This document shows positions 46,233-55,018 of a DNA stretch of 64,000 nucleotides, one piece after another (positions within the stretch are counted from its first letter, which is position 1; every line of letters begins with the position of its first letter). Origin of the DNA: VFZN01 sp963709325 (GTDB lineage Bacteria > Acidobacteriota > Vicinamibacteria > Vicinamibacterales > UBA2999); NCBI GenBank assembly GCA_963709325.1, contig CAVPVV010000004.1, forward strand, positions 806,001-870,000, written 5' to 3'. The notes beneath the pieces are model-generated. The model was not told the DNA's origin. It searched no databases and saw only the letters and a list, made by a program, of their open reading frames with translations. Position numbers and translations under genes: made by a program.

Positions 46233-47297
46233 ATGAACTACCGCTTGCGCGCCCACGCGCTCGCCCTTTGTGCCCTCCTGCTGGCCGTGCCTCGCCAAGG
46301 CGCTGGCCAGGTACTTCTCTATTCCCTGTTCGAACGCTACGCCGATTCCCTTCGCCAGCAGACCGGTATCCCTGGCATGTCGGCCGTGATCGTCAAGAAC
46401 GGCCAGGTGGACTGGGAGCGCGGCTTCGGACAGCAGGACATCGAGCGTAACATCCTCGCCGCCCCGGACACACCATATTCGGTTGGTGATCTGACCGAAA
46501 CCGTGTCGGCCGTGCTGCTCGGCATCTGCGCCGAGCAGGGCCAGCTGAATATCGACGACCCGATCAGCCGCTGGGTGACCGACTTCCCCAATCCATCGGC
46601 CACGGTTCGCCAGGTGCTGGCGCACGCGTCCGACAGCGCGCTCGCCGGCCAGTATCACTACGACGAAGCGCGCTACGCGGTGCTCACCTCGGTCGCGCAG
46701 GGTTGTAGCGGCAAGCCGTTCCGGGTCGACATGGCCGACACGGTGCTCGAGCGCCTGGGCATGGCGGTGTCGGTGCCGGGCCAGGATCTCGCGACGCCCG
46801 GCAATCCGTTCCGGGATCTCTTCGAGGCGCCGCGGCTCGATCGCTACCAGGCGGTGGTCAATCGCATGGCGGTGCCGTACCGCATGGATCGCGGCCGGGC
46901 CATCCGCAGCGACTACCAGCCCCGCGGGCTCACCACCGCAGACGGTCTCATTTCAACGGTCCGCGATCTCGCGCGCTTCGACGCCGCCGTCGACGAGGGC
47001 GTTCTGATCAAGGCCGACACCCTGAGCGTGGCTTGGACGCCGGCCAACTTCAACGGAACACCGCTTCCGACCGGGCTTGGCTGGTTCGTCCAGAACTACA
47101 ATGGCGAGCGCATCGTGTGGCACTTCAGCCATGTACCCGATGCCTACTCCGGCCTGATCCTCAAGATGCCGGCGCGCAACCTGACCCTGATCATGCTGGC
47201 CAACAGCGATGGTCTGGCGACCGGGGCGAACCTGGATCAGGGCGACATCACCTCGTCGCCGTTCGTGAAGACCTTCCTGAAGCTGTTCACCAACTAG
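46233..47297 (+). CDS. Serine-hydrolase (beta-lactamase/PBP-like) homologue lacking catalytic residues
   Basis: A 354-residue exported protein (signal peptide to about residue 26, GAGQ) with the overall beta-lactamase-family layout: GIPGMSAVIVKNGQVDWERG, DTPYSVGDLTETVSAVLLG, LNIDDPISRWVTDFP, GLTTADGLISTVRDLARFD, TGLGWFVQNYNG. In active members the third region carries the nucleophile SxxK; here the aligned residues are Asp86-Leu-Thr-Glu89. The usual YxN is YDE (143-145), and the late HxG is HFS. It is probably catalytically dead, perhaps a binding protein. The next gene is an outer-membrane barrel. Confidence 0.85.
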   Translation: MNYRLRAHALALCALLLAVPRQGAGQVLLYSLFERYADSLRQQTGIPGMSAVIVKNGQVDWERGFGQQDIERNILAAPDTPYSVGDLTETVSAVLLGICAEQGQLNIDDPISRWVTDFPNPSATVRQVLAHASDSALAGQYHYDEARYAVLTSVAQGCSGKPFRVDMADTVLERLGMAVSVPGQDLATPGNPFRDLFEAPRLDRYQAVVNRMAVPYRMDRGRAIRSDYQPRGLTTADGLISTVRDLARFDAAVDEGVLIKADTLSVAWTPANFNGTPLPTGLGWFVQNYNGERIVWHFSHVPDAYSGLILKMPARNLTLIMLANSDGLATGANLDQGDITSSPFVKTFLKLFTN

Positions 47298-47371
47298 CCA
47301 TAGCAAACTTGACCCCCCGGTCGTCGCTGACGGACACTCGGACGGCGAGGGCCACGGCCTTCCGCCTCCAG

Positions 47372-47971
47372 ATGTCTCGAACGCGGTTCGTGTTGTTGGT
47401 CCTGCTTCTGGGCGCGGTCCCGCGTCCCGCACGCGCGCAAGACCTCCTCTTCATCCCGTATCTCGGATTCACCTTCGCGGGTTCGAGCTCACTGCTTGCC
47501 GATCTCGAGCGCGGCTCGACCGAATCAGCGAGCGCGATCGGCGGATCGTTCAGTGTCGTCGGTTCCCGCTGGCTGGGTGTGGAGAGTGACCTGAGCTACC
47601 TGCCGGAGTTCTTCCAGCGCGGCGAGCGGCAGCTGGTTCGGTCAGGAAGTTTTGTGACCACGCTGACGGGGGCCGCGGTGATCACGCTGCCGCTGTCGGT
47701 CACCCGCGAATCCCTTCGTCCCTATTTCGTGGGCGGCGGCGGCCTCCTCTGGACGCACGCCGAGGACATCGTCGGGCTGTTCACCATCAAGAGCACGATG
47801 CCCGCGATCACGCTCGGCGGCGGAGCCGTGGGCTTCCTCTCGAATACCGTCGGCGTGCGGTTCGATCTTCGCTACATCCGCAGTCTCGGTGAAGGCAATG
47901 ACGCGATCGTCAACGAAGGTCCTCGCATCAAGTTCTGGCGAGCTGGAATCGGGCTCGTCCTGAAGTACTGA
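47372..47971 (+). CDS. Outer-membrane beta-barrel protein
   Basis: A 199-residue protein. The ATG at 47372 opens a signal peptide (MSRTRFVLLVLLLGAVPRPA, cleavage near RAQD). Amphipathic strands and Gly-rich turns (SSLLADLERGSTESASAIGG, YFVGGGGLLWTH) end in GIGLVLKY with a terminal aromatic residue, as in outer-membrane barrels. No ligand is assigned. Confidence 0.8.
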   Translation: MSRTRFVLLVLLLGAVPRPARAQDLLFIPYLGFTFAGSSSLLADLERGSTESASAIGGSFSVVGSRWLGVESDLSYLPEFFQRGERQLVRSGSFVTTLTGAAVITLPLSVTRESLRPYFVGGGGLLWTHAEDIVGLFTIKSTMPAITLGGGAVGFLSNTVGVRFDLRYIRSLGEGNDAIVNEGPRIKFWRAGIGLVLKY

Positions 47972-47983
47972 CTCGCGAGTCCC

Positions 47984-48264
47984 ATTGACGATTGAGGATT
48001 GACGATTGGCGATTTATTGACGATCGGTCGATTTGCGGATTGCAGCATTCAATTCGGCGATTGGGCCATCGGGGCGAATTGAGAGATCGGGTAAATCACG
48101 ATTTGTCGATTGGATTGCCGGCTTGCTCCGGCTGCCAAATCCTCAATCGAGATTCTCCACAATCGCTGAATCCCTCAATGTCACAGTCGTCAATCGAATG
48201 GCGCAATCCCCCCATTCGTGAAGCGTCAATAAATCGTCAATCGTCGATCACCAATCGCCAATGG
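47984..48264. repeat. Long degenerate inverted-repeat element, GATTGACGATT word type (copy 2)
   Basis: The left half iterates GATTGAGGATTGACGATTGG and the right half its reverse complement (TCGTCAATCGTCGATCACC, CAATCGCCAATGG). The centre has AATCACGATTTGTCGATT followed by a small hairpin (GCCGG/CCGGC near 48117-48137). It fills the convergent gap between the barrel gene and the NHL lipoprotein gene and is homologous to 33476-33738. Confidence 0.8.
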
Positions 48265-48280
48265 GCGCCGACGGCGAGCG

Positions 48281-49555
48281 CTAGCTACTGGCCTTATAGC
48301 GCGCCTCTTGACCAACCAGCTTGGCCGGATCGGCACCGGCGCGCGGACGATACTTCTGCACGCGTCCGTTGAAGACTTCCGCCATGTACAGGTTGCCGTC
48401 CTGATCGACGGTGATGGAGTGCGGCCCGTTCAGTTGCCCGGGCTGACCGCCCGAGAGTCCCCACCCGTAGAGGAACTTCCCGTTCAGGTCGTACTTCAGC
48501 ACCCGCTGCGTGCCGCCGTCGGAGACCCACAGCATCTGGTCGGTGGTGATGATATGCGCGTACGGTGACGAGTAGGTGCCGGTCGAGAACATGTCGAGGA
48601 ACTTGCCGTTCTCGTCGAACACCTGAATCCGCCGGTGGCCGCGATCGACCACGTAGAGCTTGCGGTCCTTGCTGATCTGGATGCTGTGAACGGTGTTGAA
48701 CTCGTTCGGCCCGGGGTTCTTCGGATCCTTCGGCGGGCCGCCCCAGTCCATCAGGAACTTGCCCTCCTTGTCGAACTTCGCGACGCGGGTGCCGCCGTAG
48801 CCGTCGCTGATGAAGAACGTGCCGTCGGGCAGCCAGTCGATGTCGGTGGGCCGATCGAAGAGTTTCCCGCCGTCGCGCCCGCGCTTGCCGACCGTGCCGA
48901 GCGTCATCACCAGCTTGCCGTCGTAGGTGAACTTCCAGATGACGTGCTGCTGGTCGTCGAAGATCCAGACGTGCTTGTCCGGATCGTACGGGTTCATCTT
49001 GATCTTGTGCGGGCCGCGGCCGCATGCGGTCTCGGAGAACATCTTCTCGAGGTGCGGCCACTCCTGGACCATCTTGCCGTTGCGATCGACGACGAACACC
49101 GAGTGGTGCCAGCGCCGCTCCCAGCCGCGCTTCTCGACGGTCTCGCAGGTCGCGCTCAGGCCGTCGGTGTTGCCGGTGGCGTTGCCGCGTGACGGCCGCA
49201 GCATCGAGTACGGCGTCCACGGTTTCGCGCCCGGCGGCAGCGGCAGCTCACCGCGCTGGGCGATCCAGATCCGATCCGGCGTCTCGGCGTAAACCGCGCC
49301 GACCGATCCCCAGGTCCAGCCGTCATGCTTGACGCCGTCAGCGCCGTCGGGCAGTGGCTGCGGCCAGTTCTCGACGACCTCGTAGGGACCGAACTCCTCC
49401 TGCCCGCCTTTCTGCTGCGAGGCCGCCGGCGCGTTTTGCGCTGCCGCCGCGGGTGCGGACGCAGAGGTGGCGGACGGTGTCCCGCATCCCGCGAGGATCG
49501 GTGTCAGACAGAGCGGGGCAATCGTGAGGGCGAGTTGCCAATAAAGGTGACGCAT
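48281..49555 (-). CDS. NHL-repeat beta-propeller lipoprotein
   Basis: A 424-residue protein. The N-terminus is a lipoprotein signal with lipobox ILAGC near residue 24. After an Ala-rich linker come at least five NHL-like blades: KHVWIFDDQQHVIWKFTYDG, GTFFISDGYGGTRVAKFDKE, RKLYVVDRGHRRIQVFDENG, QMLWVSDGGTQRVLKYDLNG, GNLYMAEVFNGRVQKYRP. It is paralogous to the protein at 53624 (shared GPYEVVENWP/GPYDVVTGWP start and near-identical blade 4). Such propellers bind ligands or act as lyases; no activity is assigned. It is divergent from the TonB receptor gene. Confidence 0.9.
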   Translation of the reverse strand: MRHLYWQLALTIAPLCLTPILAGCGTPSATSASAPAAAAQNAPAASQQKGGQEEFGPYEVVENWPQPLPDGADGVKHDGWTWGSVGAVYAETPDRIWIAQRGELPLPPGAKPWTPYSMLRPSRGNATGNTDGLSATCETVEKRGWERRWHHSVFVVDRNGKMVQEWPHLEKMFSETACGRGPHKIKMNPYDPDKHVWIFDDQQHVIWKFTYDGKLVMTLGTVGKRGRDGGKLFDRPTDIDWLPDGTFFISDGYGGTRVAKFDKEGKFLMDWGGPPKDPKNPGPNEFNTVHSIQISKDRKLYVVDRGHRRIQVFDENGKFLDMFSTGTYSSPYAHIITTDQMLWVSDGGTQRVLKYDLNGKFLYGWGLSGGQPGQLNGPHSITVDQDGNLYMAEVFNGRVQKYRPRAGADPAKLVGQEARYKASS

Positions 49556-49640
49556 CGGGTTCCTCCTGTGTTGAACCGTCCCTGACGAGCGCGGATTCTA
49601 AGACCGCCCGATCGCCTGCGCAATGCTCGGCCCGCACTCC

Positions 49641-49681
49641 GTGTAGACAAAGTGTAGACAAAGGTTAGACATCCTTTGACA
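49641..49681 (+). promoter_or_regulatory. Three tandem 11-bp direct repeats abutting a TTGACA -35 box
   Basis: GTGTAGACAAA occurs at 49641-49651 and again exactly at 49652-49662. A third, diverged copy GGTTAGACATC occupies 49663-49673. Two bases later TTGACA (49676-49681) is a consensus -35 hexamer; the -10 region (around GCGTTA, 49700-49705) is weak, as in activator-dependent promoters. An 11-bp tandem spacing is the known pattern of OmpR/PhoB-family sites, and an OmpR/PhoB regulator is encoded at 55020-55730. The linkage is inference. Confidence 0.6.
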
Positions 49682-49746
49682 CTGCGGACGCGCCTGATGG
49701 CGTTACCCTCCCGGCCACGAGATTCACTCGATTAAGGAGGAGCTTC

Positions 49747-52662
49747 ATGGGCGCTGCTGCGCGGCTCTTCGTCTGTGCCGCCTGCGTGTTGCTGACCTTC
49801 GCCTCGTCGGCGTTCGCTCAACAACGCGGTTCGATTCTCGGACGGGTGTTCGATCCCGACGGGTTGCCTTTGCCAGGAGCAACAATCACGGTGACCCAGG
49901 CGGCGACGGGCTTCACCCGGACGGCGGTGACAGCGGAGAACGGCGCCTACTCGGTGCCGAACCTGGAGCCAGGCACCTACGCGGTCACGGTGGAGATGCC
50001 GGGCTTCGCCAACGTGACCCGCAGCGATCTCCTGCTGACGGCCGGCCTCAACATCACGCTCGACATGAAGATGCAGGTGGCGGGCCTCAACGAAGAGGTC
50101 GTCGTCACCGGCGAATCACCGCTCGTCGAGAAGACGAGCAATCAGATCGGCGGCAGCCTCTCGCGCAAGGAGATCGAGGACGTGCCCTCGAACTTCCGCA
50201 ACTTCACGGCGCTGACCCAGTTGATTCCCGGCATCACCCCGAACCCCGCCGCGTCCACCTTCGAAGGCGGCCAGGTGGTGGCCAACGGCACGCCATCGCA
50301 GCAGAACGTCTACCTGCTCGACGGGATGTACAACAACGACGATCGCCTCGGCGGCAGCCAGGGCACGCAGGTCCGTGTCGTTCTCGACAACATCGAGGAA
50401 TACCAGGTGCTGTCGAACCAGTACAGCGCCGAGTACGGCGGCGGCGCCGGCGCGATCATCAACATGGTGACCCGCGGCGGCACCAACAGCTTCAACGGCC
50501 GCCTCTACACCTACTTCCGCGACGACATGTTCAACTCGCGGAACGCCTTTCTCCCCGACGATGCGCAGAAACCGCCGGAGCGGACGATGCAGAGCGGGTT
50601 CGGCCTGGGCGGTCCGATCATCAAGAACCGCGCCCACTTTTACTTCACGATCGAAAACGACCAGGAGAAGATCGCCGGCTTCAAGCGCTTTCCCGCTGCC
50701 GCTGCGCCGCTCGCGACCGACATGCTCGGCCAGTTCGAAGTGGACGCGATGAACTACTTCGCCCGAGGTGATTTGCAGATCAACCCGAGCAACTTCATCA
50801 ACGTGCGCTGGCTGCTCGAGACCGCGCCGACCAAGGGCGAAGGCTTCAACACCAACAACCAGACGCTCGACGCCCAGACGTGGGAGAGCGACTGGGATCA
50901 CATGATCAGCGGCACCTATACCTCCGTGCTCAGCGATCGCGCCTCGAACGTCGTCCGGGTCGGCCGGATCAACGAGGACCTGGCGACCGGCGCGCAGACC
51001 TACTTCGACGAAGACGTGAACTTCATCGGCTTCGCCGGCCGCGACCCGCTCTCCATCGGGCAGTCGAACCAGCACCCCAGCTACTTCACCGGCCAGGGTG
51101 GCTCGATGGTGAACACCATCATCCACACCTACGTGTTCGACGACTCGTTGAGCTACTTCGTCCCCAGCCTGTGGGGTGGCGAGCACACCTTCAAGATGGG
51201 CGGCGGCATCAGCTGGAACCGGATGGATCCGCGAACGACCGTGGACTCGGGCCTGTTCAACTTCCGTACCGATGCACCGTACGATCCGAACAACGCGGCT
51301 ACCTACCCGTTCCAGTTCGACATCGCCATCGGACCCGTCGGCGTCAATGGCTTCGACGTCTATTCGCGGGACCGCCGCTACTACTTCTTCGGCGAGGACA
51401 AGTGGCGGGTTGCCAATAACCTCACGCTCAACCTCGGGCTGCGCTACGACAACCAGCGGCAGACCCCGGCGGCCACAGCCAACTTCGCTCCGCGGCTGGG
51501 CATGGCCTGGGACGTCTTCGGCACCGGCAAGACGGTCGTCCGGGCCGGCGGCGGCAAGTTCTACAACTACGTGCCGGTGGTGCTCGACCTGACCCACCAG
51601 CAGTCGGCATTGGTCACGCAGTTCCCGACGATCACCGTGAGCGATCCCAACAGCCCGGTGCTCAGGCCCGACATGATCACCGATTCGGCCGGCAATCCCG
51701 GCGTGGCGGTGTTGAGCGCAGCCGGCCAGGCCGAGATCGACCGGCTTCGCGGCACCGCCTACAACCGGAATCCGCGGCTCGACAGCGACGACCGCAAGCT
51801 GCCGTACCAGTGGTCGTGGAGCGCGGGCATTAGCCATGAGCTGTTCCACAATGCCGTCGTCTCCGTCGACTACGTCGCCAACGCCTCGCGCGACCAGCTC
51901 GGCGTCGTGGATATCAACGAGCCGGTCAATCGCGTTCGGCCAGGCGTCGACGTGTTCGACCCTGACGGCGAGCTCATTCCGCCCGAGGCGCGCAACGTGA
52001 ACTTCCAGCGCGTGCTGCAGACCCAGACCCGCGACGAGTTCGACGGCAACTACAAGTCGGTCCAGATGTCGTTCCAGCGCCGGATGGCAAACCGCTGGAG
52101 CGCGCGGTTGGCCTACACGCTGCAGAAGAGCAACTACGTCGGCCTCGGCAACCCGGATGCGCGGCGGATGTGGCTGGACAACGACATCCGGGCCGACTAC
52201 GGGCGGTTCACCTCGGACCGCCGGCAGGTGCTGGCCGCGAGCGGCACCTACAACCCCTGGCGATCGCTCACCATCGCAGCCGTGCTGAGCGCCATCACTG
52301 GAGCGCCAATCAACGAAACGGTCGGCACCGATGTCAACGGCGACAACGACAACAACGACCGGCCGATTGCGGGACTGAACGACCTGACGATACCGATCCG
52401 ATCAGAGGTGGACAGCGAGGGCCGTGCGGTGATCAACGGACTGCAAGGGCCGGAGTCGGTGCTGTTCGACGTCTCGTTCCGCTATCAGCTTCCGCTCGGG
52501 AAGGGGTTCGACAGCCTCGACCTCTTCTACGACATCTTCAACCTGTTCAACCGCACGAACTACGTGGCGCCCATCGGAACTCGGACATCGGGCGTCTTCA
52601 TGGTGCCGACCGCGGCACAGTTCCCGCGGCAGATGCAGTTCGGCATTCGTTTGAGGTTCTGA
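49747..52662 (+). CDS. TonB-dependent receptor with N-terminal carboxypeptidase-regulatory domain
   Basis: A 971-residue outer-membrane receptor preceded by an AAGGAGG site at 49734-49740. The signal peptide (about 1-26, SAFAQ) is followed by a CarboxypepD_reg-like domain (about 28-110: GSILGRVFDPDGLPLPGATI, NGAYSVPNLEPGTYAVTVEM), a plug (VVVTGESPLVEKTSNQIGGS, YLLDGMYNNDDRLGG, EYQVLSNQYSAEYGGGAGAI) and a long beta-barrel ending MQFGIRLRF with terminal Phe. This OmpA-related SusC-like type dominates Acidobacteriota uptake systems, importing oligosaccharides or peptides. It starts an operon with the TPR and NHL genes; its stop overlaps the next ATG. Confidence 0.96.
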   Translation: MGAAARLFVCAACVLLTFASSAFAQQRGSILGRVFDPDGLPLPGATITVTQAATGFTRTAVTAENGAYSVPNLEPGTYAVTVEMPGFANVTRSDLLLTAGLNITLDMKMQVAGLNEEVVVTGESPLVEKTSNQIGGSLSRKEIEDVPSNFRNFTALTQLIPGITPNPAASTFEGGQVVANGTPSQQNVYLLDGMYNNDDRLGGSQGTQVRVVLDNIEEYQVLSNQYSAEYGGGAGAIINMVTRGGTNSFNGRLYTYFRDDMFNSRNAFLPDDAQKPPERTMQSGFGLGGPIIKNRAHFYFTIENDQEKIAGFKRFPAAAAPLATDMLGQFEVDAMNYFARGDLQINPSNFINVRWLLETAPTKGEGFNTNNQTLDAQTWESDWDHMISGTYTSVLSDRASNVVRVGRINEDLATGAQTYFDEDVNFIGFAGRDPLSIGQSNQHPSYFTGQGGSMVNTIIHTYVFDDSLSYFVPSLWGGEHTFKMGGGISWNRMDPRTTVDSGLFNFRTDAPYDPNNAATYPFQFDIAIGPVGVNGFDVYSRDRRYYFFGEDKWRVANNLTLNLGLRYDNQRQTPAATANFAPRLGMAWDVFGTGKTVVRAGGGKFYNYVPVVLDLTHQQSALVTQFPTITVSDPNSPVLRPDMITDSAGNPGVAVLSAAGQAEIDRLRGTAYNRNPRLDSDDRKLPYQWSWSAGISHELFHNAVVSVDYVANASRDQLGVVDINEPVNRVRPGVDVFDPDGELIPPEARNVNFQRVLQTQTRDEFDGNYKSVQMSFQRRMANRWSARLAYTLQKSNYVGLGNPDARRMWLDNDIRADYGRFTSDRRQVLAASGTYNPWRSLTIAAVLSAITGAPINETVGTDVNGDNDNNDRPIAGLNDLTIPIRSEVDSEGRAVINGLQGPESVLFDVSFRYQLPLGKGFDSLDLFYDIFNLFNRTNYVAPIGTRTSGVFMVPTAAQFPRQMQFGIRLRF

Positions 52663-53595
52663 TGAGTCGAGCAGTACCGCTGCGCGCGCGCTGGCTCGGT
52701 TGGGCCGGCGCGCTCGCCGTCCTCCTCTCAGCGGTTCCGGCGGTCGCCCAGATGGAGCTGGCCGTCTTCCAGGGGACGATCACCGACGAAGCCGGCGCGC
52801 CGCTCGACGGCGTGACCATCCGTCTCCACGACCAGGAGCGCGGCACCGACACTCTCGTCAAGAGCGACAAGAGCGGCAAGTTCTACCGCCGCGGGCTGCG
52901 TGCCATCGAATACGACATGGCCGTCGAGAAAGACGGCTATCAGCCGATCAACGACAAGATCCGCCTCACCACCGGCACCGAACGGCGTCTGGAGTTCAAG
53001 CTGGCCAAGGCCTCCCCGGCCGGCGCCGGCGAGTTCGCGAAGGCGACCGCCGCCTACAACGCCGGCGACTTCGCGACCGCGGTGAAGCTGTTCGAAGAAG
53101 TGCTGGTGAAGTCGCCGAATCAGCCCGAGGCGCGGATCAATCTCGCGCTCGCCTACCTTCGGTTGAACAAGCCCGCCGAAGCGGCCGCGCAGCTCGAACT
53201 GGCGGCGGCCGGCGGCAACGCCGACCCTCGTATCCAGTTCCAGCTTGGCGGCGCCTACGTGGACATGAAACAGCTGGACAAGGCGGTGACCGCGTTCGAG
53301 ACCGGCCTCGCGCGCCAGCCGGATCTCAAGGACCCCGGCGCGTGGGAGGCGGCCGTCACGCTTGGAGCGGTGTATTTCGCGAAAGGCGACGCCGACAAGG
53401 CCGCCGCGCTCTTCGAGAAGTCGCTGGCCGCCCGGCCCAATGCGGCGGCGCCAATGCTCGGCCTGGCCAAGATCTACGCCAGCAAGGGCGACACCGCCAA
53501 GGCGCTCGAGTCTGTTCGACAAGGTGGTCGCCGCACACCCCGGCACATCCGAAGCGCAGCAGGCCGAGGTGTTCATCAAGGAACTTCGCAAGTGA
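52662..53595 (+). CDS. Exported TPR protein with carboxypeptidase-regulatory-like domain (one frameshift)
   Basis: The ATG at 52662 overlaps the receptor TGA. A signal peptide (ending AVAQ) leads to a beta domain (FQGTITDEAGAPLDGVTIRL) and about four TPR units (FAKATAAYNAGDFATAVKLF, PEARINLALAYLRLNKPAEA, IQFQLGGAYVDMKQLDKAVT, VTLGAVYFAKGDADKAAALF). Near 53510 an extra T shifts the frame; the true end is LFDKVVAAHPGTSEAQQAEV up to 53595. About 310 residues when joined. TPRs mediate protein contacts, probably with the co-transcribed receptor in the periplasm. Confidence 0.88.
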
Positions 53596-53623
53596 AAGGG
53601 GCTCTTTCAGAGGAGGTGACGTT

Positions 53624-54757
53624 GTGCTGAAAAGGTTGATCGTTTCGGTCGCCGCGGGGGCTGTGCTCGTCACGGCGGCGGCAATCGGGCAGGCGCCGAC
53701 GGAGAAGGGCGGGGGCAACGAGACCGGCCCGTACGATGTCGTGACCGGCTGGCCGGAGAACTACTGCGGCGCGGGCCACGTCATCGGATCGACCGGCGGC
53801 ATCTGGGCCGAGTCGCCCGACCGCGTCTACATCTTCAACCGCGGCTGCCTGCCCGAGCTCAAGGAGGGCCGCGGCGCGGCTGACAGCTTCATCCCCAGCC
53901 GGAACGCCTCCGGCTACGACATGTCGCAGAAGGATCCCGCCCGCCACCCGCGCTGGGATCACGTCCTCAACATCGTCAACCGCGACGGCAAGCTGATCGA
54001 GTCGTGGGACCAGCACAACAAGATGTTCGTCCGGCCCCACCGGGTGCTGCAGAACCCCTACGACGCCGAGAAGCATGTCTGGCTGATCGACGACGGTGCG
54101 CACGCGATCTACAAGTTCAGCAACGACGGCAAGAAGCTGGTGATGACGGTCGGCACGCCGATGACGCCTGGCAACGACCAGACCCACTTCAACCGGCCGA
54201 CCGACATCGCGTGGCTGCCCGACGGCACGTTCTACGTCAGCGACGGCTACGTCAACACCCGCGTCGTGAAGTTCGACAAGAACGGCAAGTTCATCATGAC
54301 GTGGGGCCAGAAGGGCAACGAGCCGACCGAGACACGGCCCGGCTACATGAACACGGTCCACGCCATCGCCGTGGACAAGAACAAACGCATCTACATCAGC
54401 GACCGCGCCAACTCGCGCATCCAGGTGTTCGACGAGAACGGCAAGTTCCTGGACGCCTGGCCGAACATCCGCCGGCCGTACTCAATCCTGCTCTCGGAGG
54501 ATCAGCACCTCTGGGTGACCGACGGCATCACGCAGAAGGTGCTCAAGTACGACCTCAACGGCCGGCTGCTCTATTCGTGGGGCACGTTCGGCGCGATTCC
54601 CGGCGGCTTCTGGGGCGTCCACCAGTTCCACGTGGACAACGAGGGCAACCTCTACACCGCGGACGTCCACGTCGGCCGGCCGCAGAAGTTCCGACCCAAG
54701 AAAGGCGCGGATCCAACGACGCTGGTCGGCCGGTATATGCGAGGGACGACCGACTGA
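53624..54757 (+). CDS. NHL-repeat beta-propeller protein, exported
   Basis: A 377-residue protein starting at GTG 53624, with an AGGAGG site at 53611-53616 deciding the start. The signal peptide (VSVAAGAVLVTAAAIGQA) is followed by GPYDVVTGWPENYCGAGHVI and NHL blades KHVWLIDDGAHAIYKFSNDG, GTFYVSDGYVNTRVVKFDKN, KRIYISDRANSRIQVFDENG, QHLWVTDGITQKVLKYDLNG. It is a paralogue of the lipoprotein at 48281, which lies on the other side of the receptor. It is last in the receptor operon and is probably an extracytoplasmic ligand-binding or lyase partner. Confidence 0.9.
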   Translation: MLKRLIVSVAAGAVLVTAAAIGQAPTEKGGGNETGPYDVVTGWPENYCGAGHVIGSTGGIWAESPDRVYIFNRGCLPELKEGRGAADSFIPSRNASGYDMSQKDPARHPRWDHVLNIVNRDGKLIESWDQHNKMFVRPHRVLQNPYDAEKHVWLIDDGAHAIYKFSNDGKKLVMTVGTPMTPGNDQTHFNRPTDIAWLPDGTFYVSDGYVNTRVVKFDKNGKFIMTWGQKGNEPTETRPGYMNTVHAIAVDKNKRIYISDRANSRIQVFDENGKFLDAWPNIRRPYSILLSEDQHLWVTDGITQKVLKYDLNGRLLYSWGTFGAIPGGFWGVHQFHVDNEGNLYTADVHVGRPQKFRPKKGADPTTLVGRYMRGTTD

Positions 54758-54762
54758 CGGCG

Positions 54763-55018
54763 ACAGGCTTCAGCCTTCAGGCTTCGGGCTTCAGGCCAGC
54801 ACGCGTGTCACGCTGCAGACGCGCCCTTGTCGGCGTGACAACAAGCTTTCCTGGAGCCTGGAGCCTGAAGCCTGGAGCCTGCGAGGGCCACGAAGGGCAC
54901 GAGGAACACACAAAGGCAAGCGCTGCACGGACACCCTGACTGCGATCCATGGTGGCTCGCAGCCGAGCAGTGTTTCGACTTCGTGAACTTCGTGCTCTTC
55001 GTGGCCTTCGTGTTCTAC
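54763..55018. repeat. Two adjacent degenerate inverted-repeat elements (AGGCTTC and CTTCGTG word types)
   Basis: The first (54763-54880) has arms CAGGCTTCAGCCTTCAGGCT and GGAGCCTGGAGCCTGAAGCC around an inner CGTGTCACGCTGCAG that resembles the core of the element at 10508-10637. The second (54884-55018) pairs GGGCCACGAAGGGCACGAGG with CTTCGTGCTCTTCGTGGCCT. Together they fill the gap between the convergent NHL gene (stop 54757) and the response regulator gene (stop 55020). Confidence 0.75.

Noticed and set aside
50116..51849. 577-codon minus-strand open frame
   Set aside because: Antisense shadow of the TonB receptor.
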